64,000 nt of DNA from Oscillospiraceae bacterium (GCA_017473015.1 JAFUNP010000014.1:1-64000), one strand, 5' to 3'. Counted from the stretch's first letter, positions 35,320 to 44,350 are shown. Made by a program: numbers and translations. Notes: a model not told the origin generated them from the sequence alone.

Positions 35320-35820
35320 ATGAATGAAGCAATTAAACAGAAAATTTATGACACAGGCTTTGAACATGAAAAAATGTATGGTGGCTGTGCTCAGTGTGTG
35401 CTGTGTGCCATGAGAAGTGTAATGGACATCGACCCTGCTGTGGTAAAATCAGCCACTGCACTGATGGCAGGCGGCATCCGCAGTGGTAACAGCTGTGGCG
35501 CTTTCAATGGTGCGCTTATGGCTATTTCTTCAGTAACTGGCAGAGAACCTGACAATATGGGGGACAGCCGGGCTGTAGCGGCTACTGCTGTACCTGGACG
35601 CAAGCTGTATGATAAGTTCATGGAAGAATACGGCAGCGTACTGTGCCGTGACATTCAGTACAAAATCATGGGTAAAAGCTACAGAATGTATGACCCTGAT
35701 GACCTGAAACGCTTCCTGGAGGACGGCGGCCACGATGACAAATGTACTGCTGTAGTTGCAAAAGCAGCTGTATGGGCAGCTGAAATTCTGGAAGAATGCG
35801 GTCTGAAAGAATTCAAATAG
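35320..35820 (+). CDS. C_GCAxxG_C_C family redox-type protein
   Basis: The 166-residue protein has the family signature: GGCAQCVLCAM near the start, then ALMAGGIRSGNSCGAFNGALM, and a later Cys (LCRDIQYK) before a C-terminal helical part. Members are small, Cys-rich proteins of anaerobes thought to bind a metal or iron-sulfur centre; no reaction is firmly assigned. It has its own promoter and terminator. The start is ATG 35320 behind TATGGAGG. Confidence 0.85.
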   Translation: MNEAIKQKIYDTGFEHEKMYGGCAQCVLCAMRSVMDIDPAVVKSATALMAGGIRSGNSCGAFNGALMAISSVTGREPDNMGDSRAVAATAVPGRKLYDKFMEEYGSVLCRDIQYKIMGKSYRMYDPDDLKRFLEDGGHDDKCTAVVAKAAVWAAEILEECGLKEFK

Positions 35821-35832
35821 GATAAATTAATG

Positions 35833-35865
35833 ACAGCCGTCTTATGTATAAGACGGCTGTTTTAT
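35833..35865 (+). terminator. Terminator after the C_GCAxxG_C_C gene
   Basis: ACAGCCGTCTTA pairs with TAAGACGGCTGT around TGTA, followed by TTTAT. Confidence 0.88.
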
Positions 35866-35899
35866 ATATGTGGAACGGTCTTTTCTTTTGCAGTATTTT

Positions 35900-35908
35900 T
35901 GGTATAAT
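35900..35908 (+). promoter_or_regulatory. Extended -10 promoter of the helicase gene
   Basis: TGGTATAAT is an extended -10 element; no clear -35 is visible. The expected start is close to 35915, just before the GAAAGGAG ribosome site. Confidence 0.55.
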
Positions 35909-35938
35909 GTATTCAATAGAGATGAAAGGAGCAGGGAA

Positions 35939-38284
35939 ATGCATATCAGAATGGGTATAAAGCAGCTGGTAGAGTTTATCTATCGTGCCGGTAGCATAGA
36001 TTCACGTTTTACCGGCACAGACAGAGCATTGCTCGGCTCTAAAATTCATCGCCAGCTACAAAAACAAGCCGGCGAAAATTATAAAGCAGAGCAATTTCTT
36101 GTTCTGGAAAAATGTGAAGGTGATATACTTTACACGCTGAACGGGCGCGCCGATGGCATAATAACAGAAACTGACGGTATGATTATAGATGAAATCAAAA
36201 CTGTTTCTACACCGCTGGAGCATGTAGATGAAAATTACAGCCGCGCTCACTGGGCTCAGGGGTGTTTTTACGGCTATATCATTTGTAAAAATGAGAACCT
36301 GGACAGTATCTCCGTTCAGCTAACTTATTATAATATTGATACAGATGAAATAAAGCGTATAAAACAGCATTTTTCCTTTGAGCAACTGGAAAAAATCGTA
36401 ACAGATACTCTTGTGCAATACAGAAAATGGGCTGTACTCTCTGAAAATATGACAGAGGACAGAAATACTTCCCTTAAAGAAATGGAATTCCCTTATGACT
36501 CCTATCGTGAGGGCCAGCGCCGGATGGCTGTAGCTGTATACAACACTATAAAGAATCAAGACAGACTGTTTGTCTGTGCTCCTACCGGCACCGGCAAAAC
36601 ATTGTCTACTTTATTTCCGTCACTGAAAGCAGTTGGGGAAGGAAAAACTGACAAGGTATTTTACTTGACAGCTAAAACTGTCACAGGCAAAGCTGCTGTG
36701 GACGCAGTGTCACTTTTATACTCAAAACAGCCTGGTTTACAGCTGAAGATGCTGACTGTTACAGCAAAAGACAAAATTTGCTTTCAGGAACAGCGCAAAT
36801 GTGACCCTGTTTCATGTCCTTATGCCAAAGGATATTTTGACAAAATAAATGATGTTCTTTATGATGTAATAAAGCGCAACAATGTTTTTGTGACAGAAAA
36901 TATTATTGAAACAGCAAAAAAGCATAGGTTGTGTCCTTATGAATTGTCTCTGGACATCAGTGAATGGTGTGATTTGGTAGTATGTGACTACAACTATCTT
37001 TTTGACCCTACTGCTCATCTGCAACGATTTTTTGACAATAAAAAAGGGGAATATGTTTTTCTTATAGATGAGGCCCACAATCTGCCGGACAGAGCGAGGG
37101 AAATGTATTCGGCTTATCTGGATAAAAAGACTTTCTTTTCAATTAAGAAAGCCATGGATAAAAAGGAGAAAAAGCTGATAAAGGCGCTGAATGAAATCAA
37201 TAGCGTCTTTATTGAATACAGGCACAGGTTTGATGATGTGGAAGAAAACAGACTGGTGCAGAATGATGCTCCCGAAAATATTGAAAAACCGCTGAGAAAG
37301 TTTGTCAAAGAGTGTTCTGAATATTTTGACCGAAATAAAACGGACTCTATTGACGAAGAACTGCAGACAGCTTATTTTGATACTAAATTTTTCCTTAAAA
37401 TACTGGAGGAATATGACGATAAATATGTTACACTGATTTATAAAAGCGGTGATAATGTAAGTGTTAAACTGTACTGCGTTGACCCAAGCACTCAGATAGA
37501 CAACCGGCTCTCCACCGGTATCAGCACTATAGCATTTTCAGCCACTCTTACACCTATTGATTATTATCGCAGCATTATCGGTGGCAGTGGCCGGGCAGCA
37601 GCTGTGCCAAGCCCGTTTTTACAACACAATCTGGGACTGTATGTAGCGGACAATATCAGTACCCGCTACAACGACCGTACCGCCACACTGGAAAATATCT
37701 GTGATATGCTGTATGAATTTATCTGTGGAAAAACAGGAAATTATATTGTTTATTTCCCAAGCTACAGCTATATGCAGTCAGCCGCAGAACTTTTCGGTGA
37801 AAAGTATCCCGATGCAAATACCATTGTACAGACACCAGGTATGACAGAGGAAGAAAAAACGGAATTTATTGATAATTTTGATGTTTCCAACACCAATGGA
37901 CTTCTTGGTTTTTGTGTTATGGGTGGCATCTACGGTGAAGGCATCGACCTGACAGGAGAAAGACTTATCGGCTGTGCTGTGGTTGGCGTAGGTCTGCCGC
38001 AGATTAATTTCCAGCTGGACACACTGAAAAATTATTATGACAACACAGGGGTGGATGGATTTGCTTATGCATATCAGTATCCCGGTATGAACAAGGTTAT
38101 GCAGGCGGCTGGCAGGGTAATCCGTACCGCCAGCGACAGGGGAGTGGTGCTGCTGATTGACAGCCGTTTTACCACACGCCGTTATCTGGAGAATATGCCA
38201 CCACACTGGAGCCACTTGCAGAGAGTGAAAAACAGGTGGCAGCTGAAAGAAAAACTGAATAATTTCTGGAATAAAAAAGACTGA
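35939..38284 (+). CDS. Nuclease-helicase fusion: RecB-like PD-(D/E)XK domain plus XPD/DinG-type helicase
   Basis: The 781-residue protein begins with a PD-(D/E)XK-type domain (about residues 20-160: LLGSKIHR, NGRADGII, IDEIKT, WAQGCFYGYI). An XPD/DinG-type superfamily-2 helicase follows: Walker A APTGTGKT (about 215), four Cys for a Fe-S cluster between about 281 and 330 (CFQEQRKC, VSCPYAK, HRLCPYE), DEAH box in LIDEAHN (about 376), and motifs V/VI in GIYGEGIDL and QAAGRVIRT. It likely unwinds and cuts DNA in repair, or removes structures at forks. The start is ATG 35939 after GAAAGGAGCAGG. It is a single gene between terminators. Confidence 0.87.
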   Translation: MHIRMGIKQLVEFIYRAGSIDSRFTGTDRALLGSKIHRQLQKQAGENYKAEQFLVLEKCEGDILYTLNGRADGIITETDGMIIDEIKTVSTPLEHVDENYSRAHWAQGCFYGYIICKNENLDSISVQLTYYNIDTDEIKRIKQHFSFEQLEKIVTDTLVQYRKWAVLSENMTEDRNTSLKEMEFPYDSYREGQRRMAVAVYNTIKNQDRLFVCAPTGTGKTLSTLFPSLKAVGEGKTDKVFYLTAKTVTGKAAVDAVSLLYSKQPGLQLKMLTVTAKDKICFQEQRKCDPVSCPYAKGYFDKINDVLYDVIKRNNVFVTENIIETAKKHRLCPYELSLDISEWCDLVVCDYNYLFDPTAHLQRFFDNKKGEYVFLIDEAHNLPDRAREMYSAYLDKKTFFSIKKAMDKKEKKLIKALNEINSVFIEYRHRFDDVEENRLVQNDAPENIEKPLRKFVKECSEYFDRNKTDSIDEELQTAYFDTKFFLKILEEYDDKYVTLIYKSGDNVSVKLYCVDPSTQIDNRLSTGISTIAFSATLTPIDYYRSIIGGSGRAAAVPSPFLQHNLGLYVADNISTRYNDRTATLENICDMLYEFICGKTGNYIVYFPSYSYMQSAAELFGEKYPDANTIVQTPGMTEEEKTEFIDNFDVSNTNGLLGFCVMGGIYGEGIDLTGERLIGCAVVGVGLPQINFQLDTLKNYYDNTGVDGFAYAYQYPGMNKVMQAAGRVIRTASDRGVVLLIDSRFTTRRYLENMPPHWSHLQRVKNRWQLKEKLNNFWNKKD

Positions 38285-38305
38285 GGTTAATCCTCAGTCT
38301 TTTTT
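38273..38305. terminator. Bidirectional terminator after the helicase gene
   Basis: AAAAAAGACTGAGG pairs with CCTCAGTCTTTTTT around TTAAT. The flanking A- and T-runs let it act on both strands, so it may also serve the opposite M56 gene. Confidence 0.93.
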
Positions 38306-38340
38306 GCAGATGATAATCAGGAAATATCATCTTTTAAAAC

Positions 38341-40227
38341 TTATGAATATTCCAGCGGGTCAGATGTCACTTTTTCTCCATTTATTAATTTATATACCTC
38401 CAGATGCAGATGAGGTCCTGTGGAGTTACCTGTATTGCCTACATAGCCAATCAGCTGACCCTGCTGTACTTTCTGACCTTCCAGAACTTCAAGAGCATCA
38501 CAATGTGCGTACAGTGTGCGATAATCGCCATGGTCTATTACACAGTATATGCCGTAGCCCATATTGGTACTTTCCACTGTAATTACTGTACCAGCAGCCA
38601 CTGCAAAAATACCTGTACCAATATCCGCTGCAATATCTATACCGTTATGCTGTGGATACTGTCCGGAATAGCCTCTGGTTATTCTGCCGCCAATCAGTGG
38701 CCATATATGCCTGCCATTGTTTTCAGTGCGGTATTCTGTCGGCAGCACAGGCGGTACAACACCTATTATTTTATATCTGCTGTTTTCTTCTGCTTGGATA
38801 TACATCACTTCCTGACGCATAGGTGCATCTTCCGGTCTGCCTTCATAATCATATTCAATCCGTACAGAATAATAGAATTTATCTCCGTTTATATATGGCT
38901 CATAGGCAAACTGCTGTTCATCTTTGTCAGTGGGGTGAGAGATGGTGTAGTTTTCCAGAGTGTACTTTTCCGGCTCATTCAGAGTATTGAAATACACCTG
39001 TGCTGCAGTTTCTGCCATTACTTCCAGCGGTTCATCCGGTTTTATAAAGAATTCATATCTTTCATCTGTAATGGAAAGCTCTGCCTTTTCTCCGGGATGA
39101 ATTTCCAGAATGTCCCCGGGATATATACCGTCTTCAGCATCAGGGTTAAGTTCCATAATTGTAGCAGGGTAGGTGTTATACTTTTCAGCTATTTCCCATA
39201 CAGTTTCACCGTCAGACACAGTGTGGTAAACAATATTCTGTGAAGAATCCGGTTCGTCATTATTTATTAAGTTTTCTGTAGGGTTAAGCATCAGAATACC
39301 TGCTGCACATGCAAGCAGAATGACGGTTGTTGCCATATACTTTGCTGTGTTTTTTTTGTAATTCAGAATATTCACTATTCTTTCTTTTATATTGCTTTCG
39401 CCGAAAGCCGCCGCTGTCAGAATATGTCTGCCTGTTGAAAGCTTCAGTAAAGTACTGCTGTAACCGGCAATATATTCTGCACCCATTTTTCTGATTGCAG
39501 CTTCATCACAGGCCATTTCCATATCTTTCTCTGCCATACGGAATGCCAACCATACCAGCGGGTTGAACCAGTGAATGCACAGTGCGATGAAACCAATGAA
39601 TTTAAAAATATAATCCTTTCTCCCGATATGCACTTTTTCGTGCCGGATTATATATTGCTGCTCCTGCTGATTAAGTCCTGCCGGCAGATAAATGCGCGGA
39701 TTGACAATGCCGTACACAAAAGCAGTGCTTATTCTGTCACAGCAGAAAACATTGTGCTGAATTTCTGCGCTGCCTGCCAGCAGTCTTTTTGTTTCGTACG
39801 CTGACAGAACACTGCTTATAACAAATGCTGCTACGCCTGTTATCCACACTGCACTGATTATTCCTGTGTAGTCAGGGGTGATATTATGGGGAATTATCAC
39901 ATTTCTGTCAGCCACATAGTCCGGCACAATTATATCGGTATCAGGGATAACCGCGTCTATTGACGGAATGTAAGTTTCCTTTTCTGCTGCAATATATTCA
40001 ATTGCACCTGCCGGTGTGGTTTCAGCCACAGGCAAAGCGTTGTATGCCGAAAACTCTGACGGCAATGACCACGGGCACAGCAACCTGAACAGTACCACCA
40101 GCCACAGCGCATAAGACATTATCTTTGGCTGTTTTTTAAGAAATAATCTAAGTATCAGAACTGCTATTATGGCAAAGCTGGCGGTGATGCTCATATTAAC
40201 CACAGACAAAAACAAATCTTTTATCAT
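38341..40227 (-). CDS. BlaR1-type M56 membrane protease with LysM and M23 peptidase domains
   Basis: The 628-residue protein has N-terminal membrane helices, an M56 zinc protease (HEKVH near 194-198 and EMACDEAA), and another helix near 300 (MATTVILLACAAGIL). The extracellular part has a LysM-type module (about 330-378: VSDGETVWEIAEKY, GDILEIHPG), a small linker domain, and an M23 endopeptidase domain from about residue 520: HNGIDIA, TLYAHCD and GPHLHLEVYK supply the zinc ligands. BlaR1 sensors normally carry a penicillin-binding domain here. Its replacement by peptidoglycan-binding and -cutting modules suggests a sensor or effector of wall state. The gene overlaps the repressor gene by 4 bp. 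Confidence 0.88.
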   Translation of the reverse strand: MIKDLFLSVVNMSITASFAIIAVLILRLFLKKQPKIMSYALWLVVLFRLLCPWSLPSEFSAYNALPVAETTPAGAIEYIAAEKETYIPSIDAVIPDTDIIVPDYVADRNVIIPHNITPDYTGIISAVWITGVAAFVISSVLSAYETKRLLAGSAEIQHNVFCCDRISTAFVYGIVNPRIYLPAGLNQQEQQYIIRHEKVHIGRKDYIFKFIGFIALCIHWFNPLVWLAFRMAEKDMEMACDEAAIRKMGAEYIAGYSSTLLKLSTGRHILTAAAFGESNIKERIVNILNYKKNTAKYMATTVILLACAAGILMLNPTENLINNDEPDSSQNIVYHTVSDGETVWEIAEKYNTYPATIMELNPDAEDGIYPGDILEIHPGEKAELSITDERYEFFIKPDEPLEVMAETAAQVYFNTLNEPEKYTLENYTISHPTDKDEQQFAYEPYINGDKFYYSVRIEYDYEGRPEDAPMRQEVMYIQAEENSRYKIIGVVPPVLPTEYRTENNGRHIWPLIGGRITRGYSGQYPQHNGIDIAADIGTGIFAVAAGTVITVESTNMGYGIYCVIDHGDYRTLYAHCDALEVLEGQKVQQGQLIGYVGNTGNSTGPHLHLEVYKLINGEKVTSDPLEYS

Positions 40228-40592
40228 CTGCCGCCCTCCTTATACCTGTCTATCAACTGCTGTATTTCCGCGATTTCATCATCTGACAGACCTTTGTTTT
40301 TTGAAAAAAGGGTGAGGAACATCGGCAATGAGCCCTGAAAAGTCCGGTCAATAAAATCCTGACTCTGCCTGTAGATAAAATCATCCTTTTCAATCACAGT
40401 CGCCACTGTTCCGCCATTGTTTTCAAAAATACCTCTTTCACACAGCCTTTTCAGCATAGTGTATGTGGTAGTGCGCTTCCAGCCGAATTCCTTTTCCCGC
40501 AGTTCCACCAGCTTTCTGGTGGAAACGGGTGAGTGACCCCAGATAATTTCCGCAAATCTTTTTTCCATTTCGCCCAATTTGTACTGTTCCAT
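40224..40592 (-). CDS. BlaI/MecI-family repressor, second system
   Basis: The 122-residue protein is a BlaI-type winged helix: LGEMEKRFAEIIWGHSPVS, then FGWKRTTTYTMLKRLCERGIF as recognition helix and wing, and a C-terminal dimerisation helix. It overlaps the M56-M23 sensor gene by 4 bp (ATGA). The promoter region holds two palindromes of the form GTCTAA-N5-TTAGAC flanking the -10, different from the TACANNTGTA operators of the first system. The two repressors should therefore not cross-regulate. The start is ATG 40592 after GAGGTATATGAATA. Confidence 0.87.
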   Translation of the reverse strand: MEQYKLGEMEKRFAEIIWGHSPVSTRKLVELREKEFGWKRTTTYTMLKRLCERGIFENNGGTVATVIEKDDFIYRQSQDFIDRTFQGSLPMFLTLFSKNKGLSDDEIAEIQQLIDRYKEGGR

Positions 40593-40615
40593 TATTCATA
40601 TACCTCAAAATTATT

Positions 40616-40657
40616 GTCTAATATCATTAGACTGATTATAGTCTAACACTGTTAGAC
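40616..40657 (-). promoter_or_regulatory. Twin operators and promoter of the second BlaI-type system
   Basis: GTCTAATATCATTAGAC (40616-40632) and GTCTAACACTGTTAGAC (40641-40657) are two 17-bp palindromes, 25 bp centre to centre. On the minus strand TATAAT (40635-40640) lies exactly between them, and the upstream operator fills the whole 17-bp spacer before a weak -35 (TTATTT). Confidence 0.88.
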
Positions 40658-40706
40658 AAATAAATCAATACAGTTAACAATTTGTTTACCAAATAATCAC
40701 AAATAA

Positions 40707-40730
40707 AAAGAGAGGACGAAGCCTCTCTTT
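40707..40730 (-). terminator. Terminator of rlmD
   Basis: AAAGAGAGG pairs with CCTCTCTTT around ACGAAG. On the minus strand it is followed by TTTATTT, 5 bp past the rlmD stop. Confidence 0.85.
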
Positions 40731-40734
40731 GGTT

Positions 40735-42204
40735 TTATTCATCTCTTAAATCTATTACAATTGGCTTTAACATGCTGAATTCTTTGTTTGCTTCTTGAAA
40801 TCTTGCCAGCCATTTCGGGTCAATATGGGATTCAAGGTAATACTGGCTGTCTTTTTTTATAAGCAGGCAGATTAGTTCTATGTGTTTTGTTCGGGGGAAC
40901 ATATCATAAGGCTGTACAAATTCCACAGAGTAGCCGTGTTCTGCCAGATATTTGCAGTCGCGTGCGGCAGTGGCATGATTGCAGCTTATCATTGCAATTC
41001 TTGGCACATCCATCGAAATAATGGCATCAAGTGTCTCCTGGTCACAGCCTTTTCTCGGAGGGTCCACCACAACAGCATCAGGCAGGAAATTTTCTTCCAC
41101 CAGCATTTTTGCAGCGTCCTTGGCGTCAGCACAGATAAATCTGGCGTTATCCAAGCCCATTTTCTTTGCATTGATTTTTGCATTTTCCACAGCCTGAGGA
41201 ATTATTTCCACTCCCACAAGGCTGTCAATTTTATCGGCCATAGACAAACCTATAGACCCTGCACCGCAGTACATATCCAGCAATATTTCGTGAGATTGCA
41301 GCATAAGCGCATCCTTGGCTATGTTGTATAGCTGCTGGGCGCCGTCGTGGTTTACCTGATAGAAAGAGTGAGGGCTGATTTCTATTTCCACACCGCACAG
41401 CTGGTCGGTGATTTTTCCTTCCCCATAAACAGTATAGTTTTCTTCACCAAGAATAACATTGGTGTTTTTGTTATTCACATTTATAACAATAGTGGAGATA
41501 GCAGGGAATTCCTCTTTCAGCTGATTGCACAGCTGTTCTTTATTTATAAATTCAGCCTTTGTGCACACCAGGCACAGCATAATCTGGCCTGTTACCCAGG
41601 CTTTGCGCAGATAAATATGGCGTACAATGCCTGTTCTTTTTTCTTCGTTATAGCCTTTAATGTTCAGCTTGTTCATCAGCTGTACAGTGCGCTGGGCGAT
41701 TTCGTTCAGTTCTACAGGCTGCAGCAGACAGTCTTCACATGGGATAACCCTGTGGCTTCTCTGCGCATAAAAGCCGGTGACAGCCTTGCCGTTTTCATCA
41801 CAGCTGACAGGAAACTGGGCCTTGTTTCTGTATCTTTCAGCCTCATCACAGGACATTGTAGGTCTTACTTCGCAGTCCAGCTTGGCTATTCTTTCAAAAG
41901 CAGATTTTACAAAACTGTGCTTGGCTCTTTTTTCTGCTTCGTAGCTTATATGCTGAAAATCACAGCCGCCGCAGCTGCGTGAAATAGGGCAGGCAGGTGT
42001 GACTCTGTCAGCTGATGGTGTGATGATTTTTTCACACCTGCCAAAGCTGTAGCCGGACAGAACTTTTACTATTTTAATTTCACACACATCGCCCACAGCA
42101 GTAAAGGGGACAAATATAACCATGTTGTCATATCGTGCCACACCGTTGCCGTCGCTGGAATAATCTATAATTTCAGTTGTAATAATATCGTTTTTCTTTA
42201 ACAT
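40735..42204 (-). CDS. rlmD: 23S rRNA (uracil-C5)-methyltransferase, RlmD/RumA family
   Basis: The 489-residue protein starts with a TRAM RNA-binding domain (about 5-65), then the Fe-S cysteines CPISRSCGGCDFQH. The methyltransferase part has the SAM loop LLDMYCGAGSIGLSMA, the motif VVVDPPRKGC and the catalytic Cys in IAMISCNHATAARD. It methylates a uridine of 23S rRNA; family members differ in target site (U1939 or U747), so the exact base is inferred. The length is slightly above the usual 440-460 residues because of a C-terminal tail. It is preceded by the lipoprotein gene 8 bp away and may be in the same transcript. Confidence 0.9.
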   Translation of the reverse strand: MLKKNDIITTEIIDYSSDGNGVARYDNMVIFVPFTAVGDVCEIKIVKVLSGYSFGRCEKIITPSADRVTPACPISRSCGGCDFQHISYEAEKRAKHSFVKSAFERIAKLDCEVRPTMSCDEAERYRNKAQFPVSCDENGKAVTGFYAQRSHRVIPCEDCLLQPVELNEIAQRTVQLMNKLNIKGYNEEKRTGIVRHIYLRKAWVTGQIMLCLVCTKAEFINKEQLCNQLKEEFPAISTIVINVNNKNTNVILGEENYTVYGEGKITDQLCGVEIEISPHSFYQVNHDGAQQLYNIAKDALMLQSHEILLDMYCGAGSIGLSMADKIDSLVGVEIIPQAVENAKINAKKMGLDNARFICADAKDAAKMLVEENFLPDAVVVDPPRKGCDQETLDAIISMDVPRIAMISCNHATAARDCKYLAEHGYSVEFVQPYDMFPRTKHIELICLLIKKDSQYYLESHIDPKWLARFQEANKEFSMLKPIVIDLRDE

Positions 42205-42212
42205 AAATTTGC

Positions 42213-43124
42213 TTAAATAACAGGTTGGATATAAATGTATTTGTCTATAATATTGTAGTCCAGATTTTCAAAAGGATAGATTTTTGCTTTTATATTTCCT
42301 ATTATCTGGTCTCTGGCTTGGAAATATTTTGTGTAATCGATAAAGCACAGCTCCATATATGGATAACTGCTGTACATATCCAGTGCATCAAAGTTTATGC
42401 CGATAATCTCCACACCGCTGCCAGCCGGCCGGTAGTTTTCCGGAAATACTGTGAGATAATCATTGTCCAGAATAATAAAACACTCGCTGGACCATTTGTT
42501 TTCAGTGCAGTATGACAGCACATCACCTTTGGTCAGGAAAATTTCATCCAGCTGCTGGAGAGGCACACCCAACAGCTCAATATTCAGCAGGAAAGCATCA
42601 TAAAAGCGCTGGTAGATGTTATTAAGAGTTTCCGGCGTTACCACGCTGAAAGAGAATATCTGATCGCCGTTTTTGTCAATCAGTTCATTCTGCCATATCC
42701 GGTTTACTTTTCGTGCGAACTGTTCGCCTATATAAGTATAGTCCGCGCTTATGCAATAGCTTTTGTCATAGCTGTCCAGGATAGCTTTATCAACGTCATT
42801 CATCAGAAAGAATACAGGTATGTTTTCCTCACGGCATATATCTGTGATAGCCTGGGCAGTTTCAGAGGATATGTTGGCATCACATATTGTTACGCTCAGT
42901 ATATCTTTCAAAGCTTCCTCTGTCAGTATTTCACTATAGCTGTCAGCAGCCCGCATGGTGTATTTTACTTCGTCATATTCATAGGGTTTATAATAGTTAT
43001 AGGCAGACCGGAAAGACGGTGAAATAATATTTATATGGTAGTCAGGTATATCTTCTTTTTCGATACAGCCCGTAAACAAAATGGTACACAATAATAAAGA
43101 TAAAATAAATCTTATTTTTTTCAT
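42213..43124 (-). CDS. Sugar-binding-like lipoprotein linked to the AraC regulator
   Basis: The 303-residue protein has a lipoprotein signal (LSLLLCTILFTGC, lipid on Cys20) and a fold that looks like a type-1 periplasmic sugar-binding protein: SVTICDANISSETAQAITDICREENIPVFFL, and SADYTYIGEQFARKV as in MglB or RbsB proteins. No permease or ATPase gene is nearby. Its gene overlaps the AraC regulator gene by 4 bp (ATGA). It may act as an external sensor or serve a transporter encoded elsewhere. It is divergent in sequence, and the exact ligand is unknown. Confidence 0.72.
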   Translation of the reverse strand: MKKIRFILSLLLCTILFTGCIEKEDIPDYHINIISPSFRSAYNYYKPYEYDEVKYTMRAADSYSEILTEEALKDILSVTICDANISSETAQAITDICREENIPVFFLMNDVDKAILDSYDKSYCISADYTYIGEQFARKVNRIWQNELIDKNGDQIFSFSVVTPETLNNIYQRFYDAFLLNIELLGVPLQQLDEIFLTKGDVLSYCTENKWSSECFIILDNDYLTVFPENYRPAGSGVEIIGINFDALDMYSSYPYMELCFIDYTKYFQARDQIIGNIKAKIYPFENLDYNIIDKYIYIQPVI

Positions 43125-43966
43125 ATTTCTCCTTGGGTTTCGATGCTCTGGAGGTATTTGCTCGGAGGTATTTTTTTGATTTTCTTGAATACTCTTGAAA
43201 AATAGAACTGGTCAAAGAAGCCTACTGAAACAGCAATCTGCGAAATGGACAGGTTGGTATTTTTTATCAGGTTACAAGCTTCGTTTATGCGGTATTCAGT
43301 AAGATAGTCAATAGGGGATTGGTCCAGGTTTGCCACAAACACACGGTACAGGTGGCTGCGGCTGATACCCACTGCATTTGCTATGTCATCCACGCTGATA
43401 TCTGTGGAGTAGTTGAACTGTATATATTTGATTGCTTCTATTACATAGCTGGACTGTGTCACAGACGGAGCAGGGGAAATCATGCTGCTTTCTTCTATCA
43501 GCTTTGCCAGGAACAGGTAAAGGTAACCAATCATGGCGGTGCTGTGGCTCATGGTGTTGCCGCTGTTGGCGTAAATCTGATACAGGTATTCTTTGCAGGT
43601 GTCATAGTCTTTGGGAGCATAAACAGGTGCCGAATCCTTGAACGGCAGTGATGAAACTGCTTTCTGTGCATAAGTTCCATTAAAACCAACCCAATAATAT
43701 TCCCACGGGTCAGCTTCATCAGCAATATAATTCACAACCTGTGATGGTTTGATAAGAAACATATCCCCGGCTTTCAGATTATAGGTTTTACCGCCACAGA
43801 TGTATCGACCTTTACCTGAAACAACCAGATGTATAAGAAAATGGTCTCTGATACCGGGACCCCATGAATGCTCCGGTGTGCAGCTCTGGAGACCACAATT
43901 GAATATTGCGAGGCTAACATTGTCAATCAGGTTTTGTTTGTAAGATTGTTTGTAAGGGTTGGTCAT
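43121..43966 (-). CDS. AraC-family transcriptional regulator with cupin-like sensor domain
   Basis: The 281-residue protein has an N-terminal beta-barrel sensor (HLVVSGKGRYICGGKTYNLKAGDMFLIKP) and a C-terminal AraC double helix-turn-helix (VDDIANAVGISRSHLYRVF, ISQIAVSVGFFDQFYFSRVFKKI). The YWVGFNG motif is typical of the sugar-responsive AraC subgroup. It is the first gene of a likely araC-lipoprotein-rlmD transcript, with GGAGGT before ATG 43966. A weak promoter on the minus strand is AGTCAA/ATTATA (44014-44019, 43993-43998). It probably controls sugar genes outside the window. The 43967-44196 spacer is AT-rich and otherwise empty. Confidence 0.87.
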   Translation of the reverse strand: MTNPYKQSYKQNLIDNVSLAIFNCGLQSCTPEHSWGPGIRDHFLIHLVVSGKGRYICGGKTYNLKAGDMFLIKPSQVVNYIADEADPWEYYWVGFNGTYAQKAVSSLPFKDSAPVYAPKDYDTCKEYLYQIYANSGNTMSHSTAMIGYLYLFLAKLIEESSMISPAPSVTQSSYVIEAIKYIQFNYSTDISVDDIANAVGISRSHLYRVFVANLDQSPIDYLTEYRINEACNLIKNTNLSISQIAVSVGFFDQFYFSRVFKKIKKIPPSKYLQSIETQGEI

Positions 43967-44196
43967 TTTATACCTCCATTTTATTTCATCTTATTATATA
44001 ATAAATGATTTACAGTCAAAAATCAACAAAAATCCATGTTTTTCGCAAAAAATATTAAATAATAATACATATTGGTCATATAGTACAAAAAATCGGGTGG
44101 TTTAAACAGTGCGATGACAGAGATTAAGCAAATAAAATATAAAAATAATAAATAAAAATCATCTGCACATAATAAAGACGGACAAGGAGGCAGAAA

Positions 44197-44343
44197 ATGA
44201 ATAAAAAAGATAATATAGAAAAAGACCCTGTGATACAGGCTATAATCAGACGGCATGCCAGTGACACTGACCCCAACGGCAGTTATACCGGAAGGCCGGA
44301 GGATAAAAGTGAAACTCCGGTACAGGACGCTGACGACTTGTGA
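44197..44343 (+). CDS. 48-residue conserved-looking small protein
   Basis: The gene encodes 48 residues beginning MNKKDNIEKDPVIQAIIRRH, then a GSYTGRPE segment, and ending PVQDADDL. It follows an excellent AAGGAGG site (44185-44191) and is ended by a strong terminator 8 bp downstream. The DPNGSYTG and PVQDADDL parts recall short conserved proteins I know from Clostridia genomes; no function is known to me. It has no signal peptide or membrane helix and is acidic at the C-terminus. Confidence 0.7.
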   Translation: MNKKDNIEKDPVIQAIIRRHASDTDPNGSYTGRPEDKSETPVQDADDL

Positions 44344-44350
44344 AAAAATA

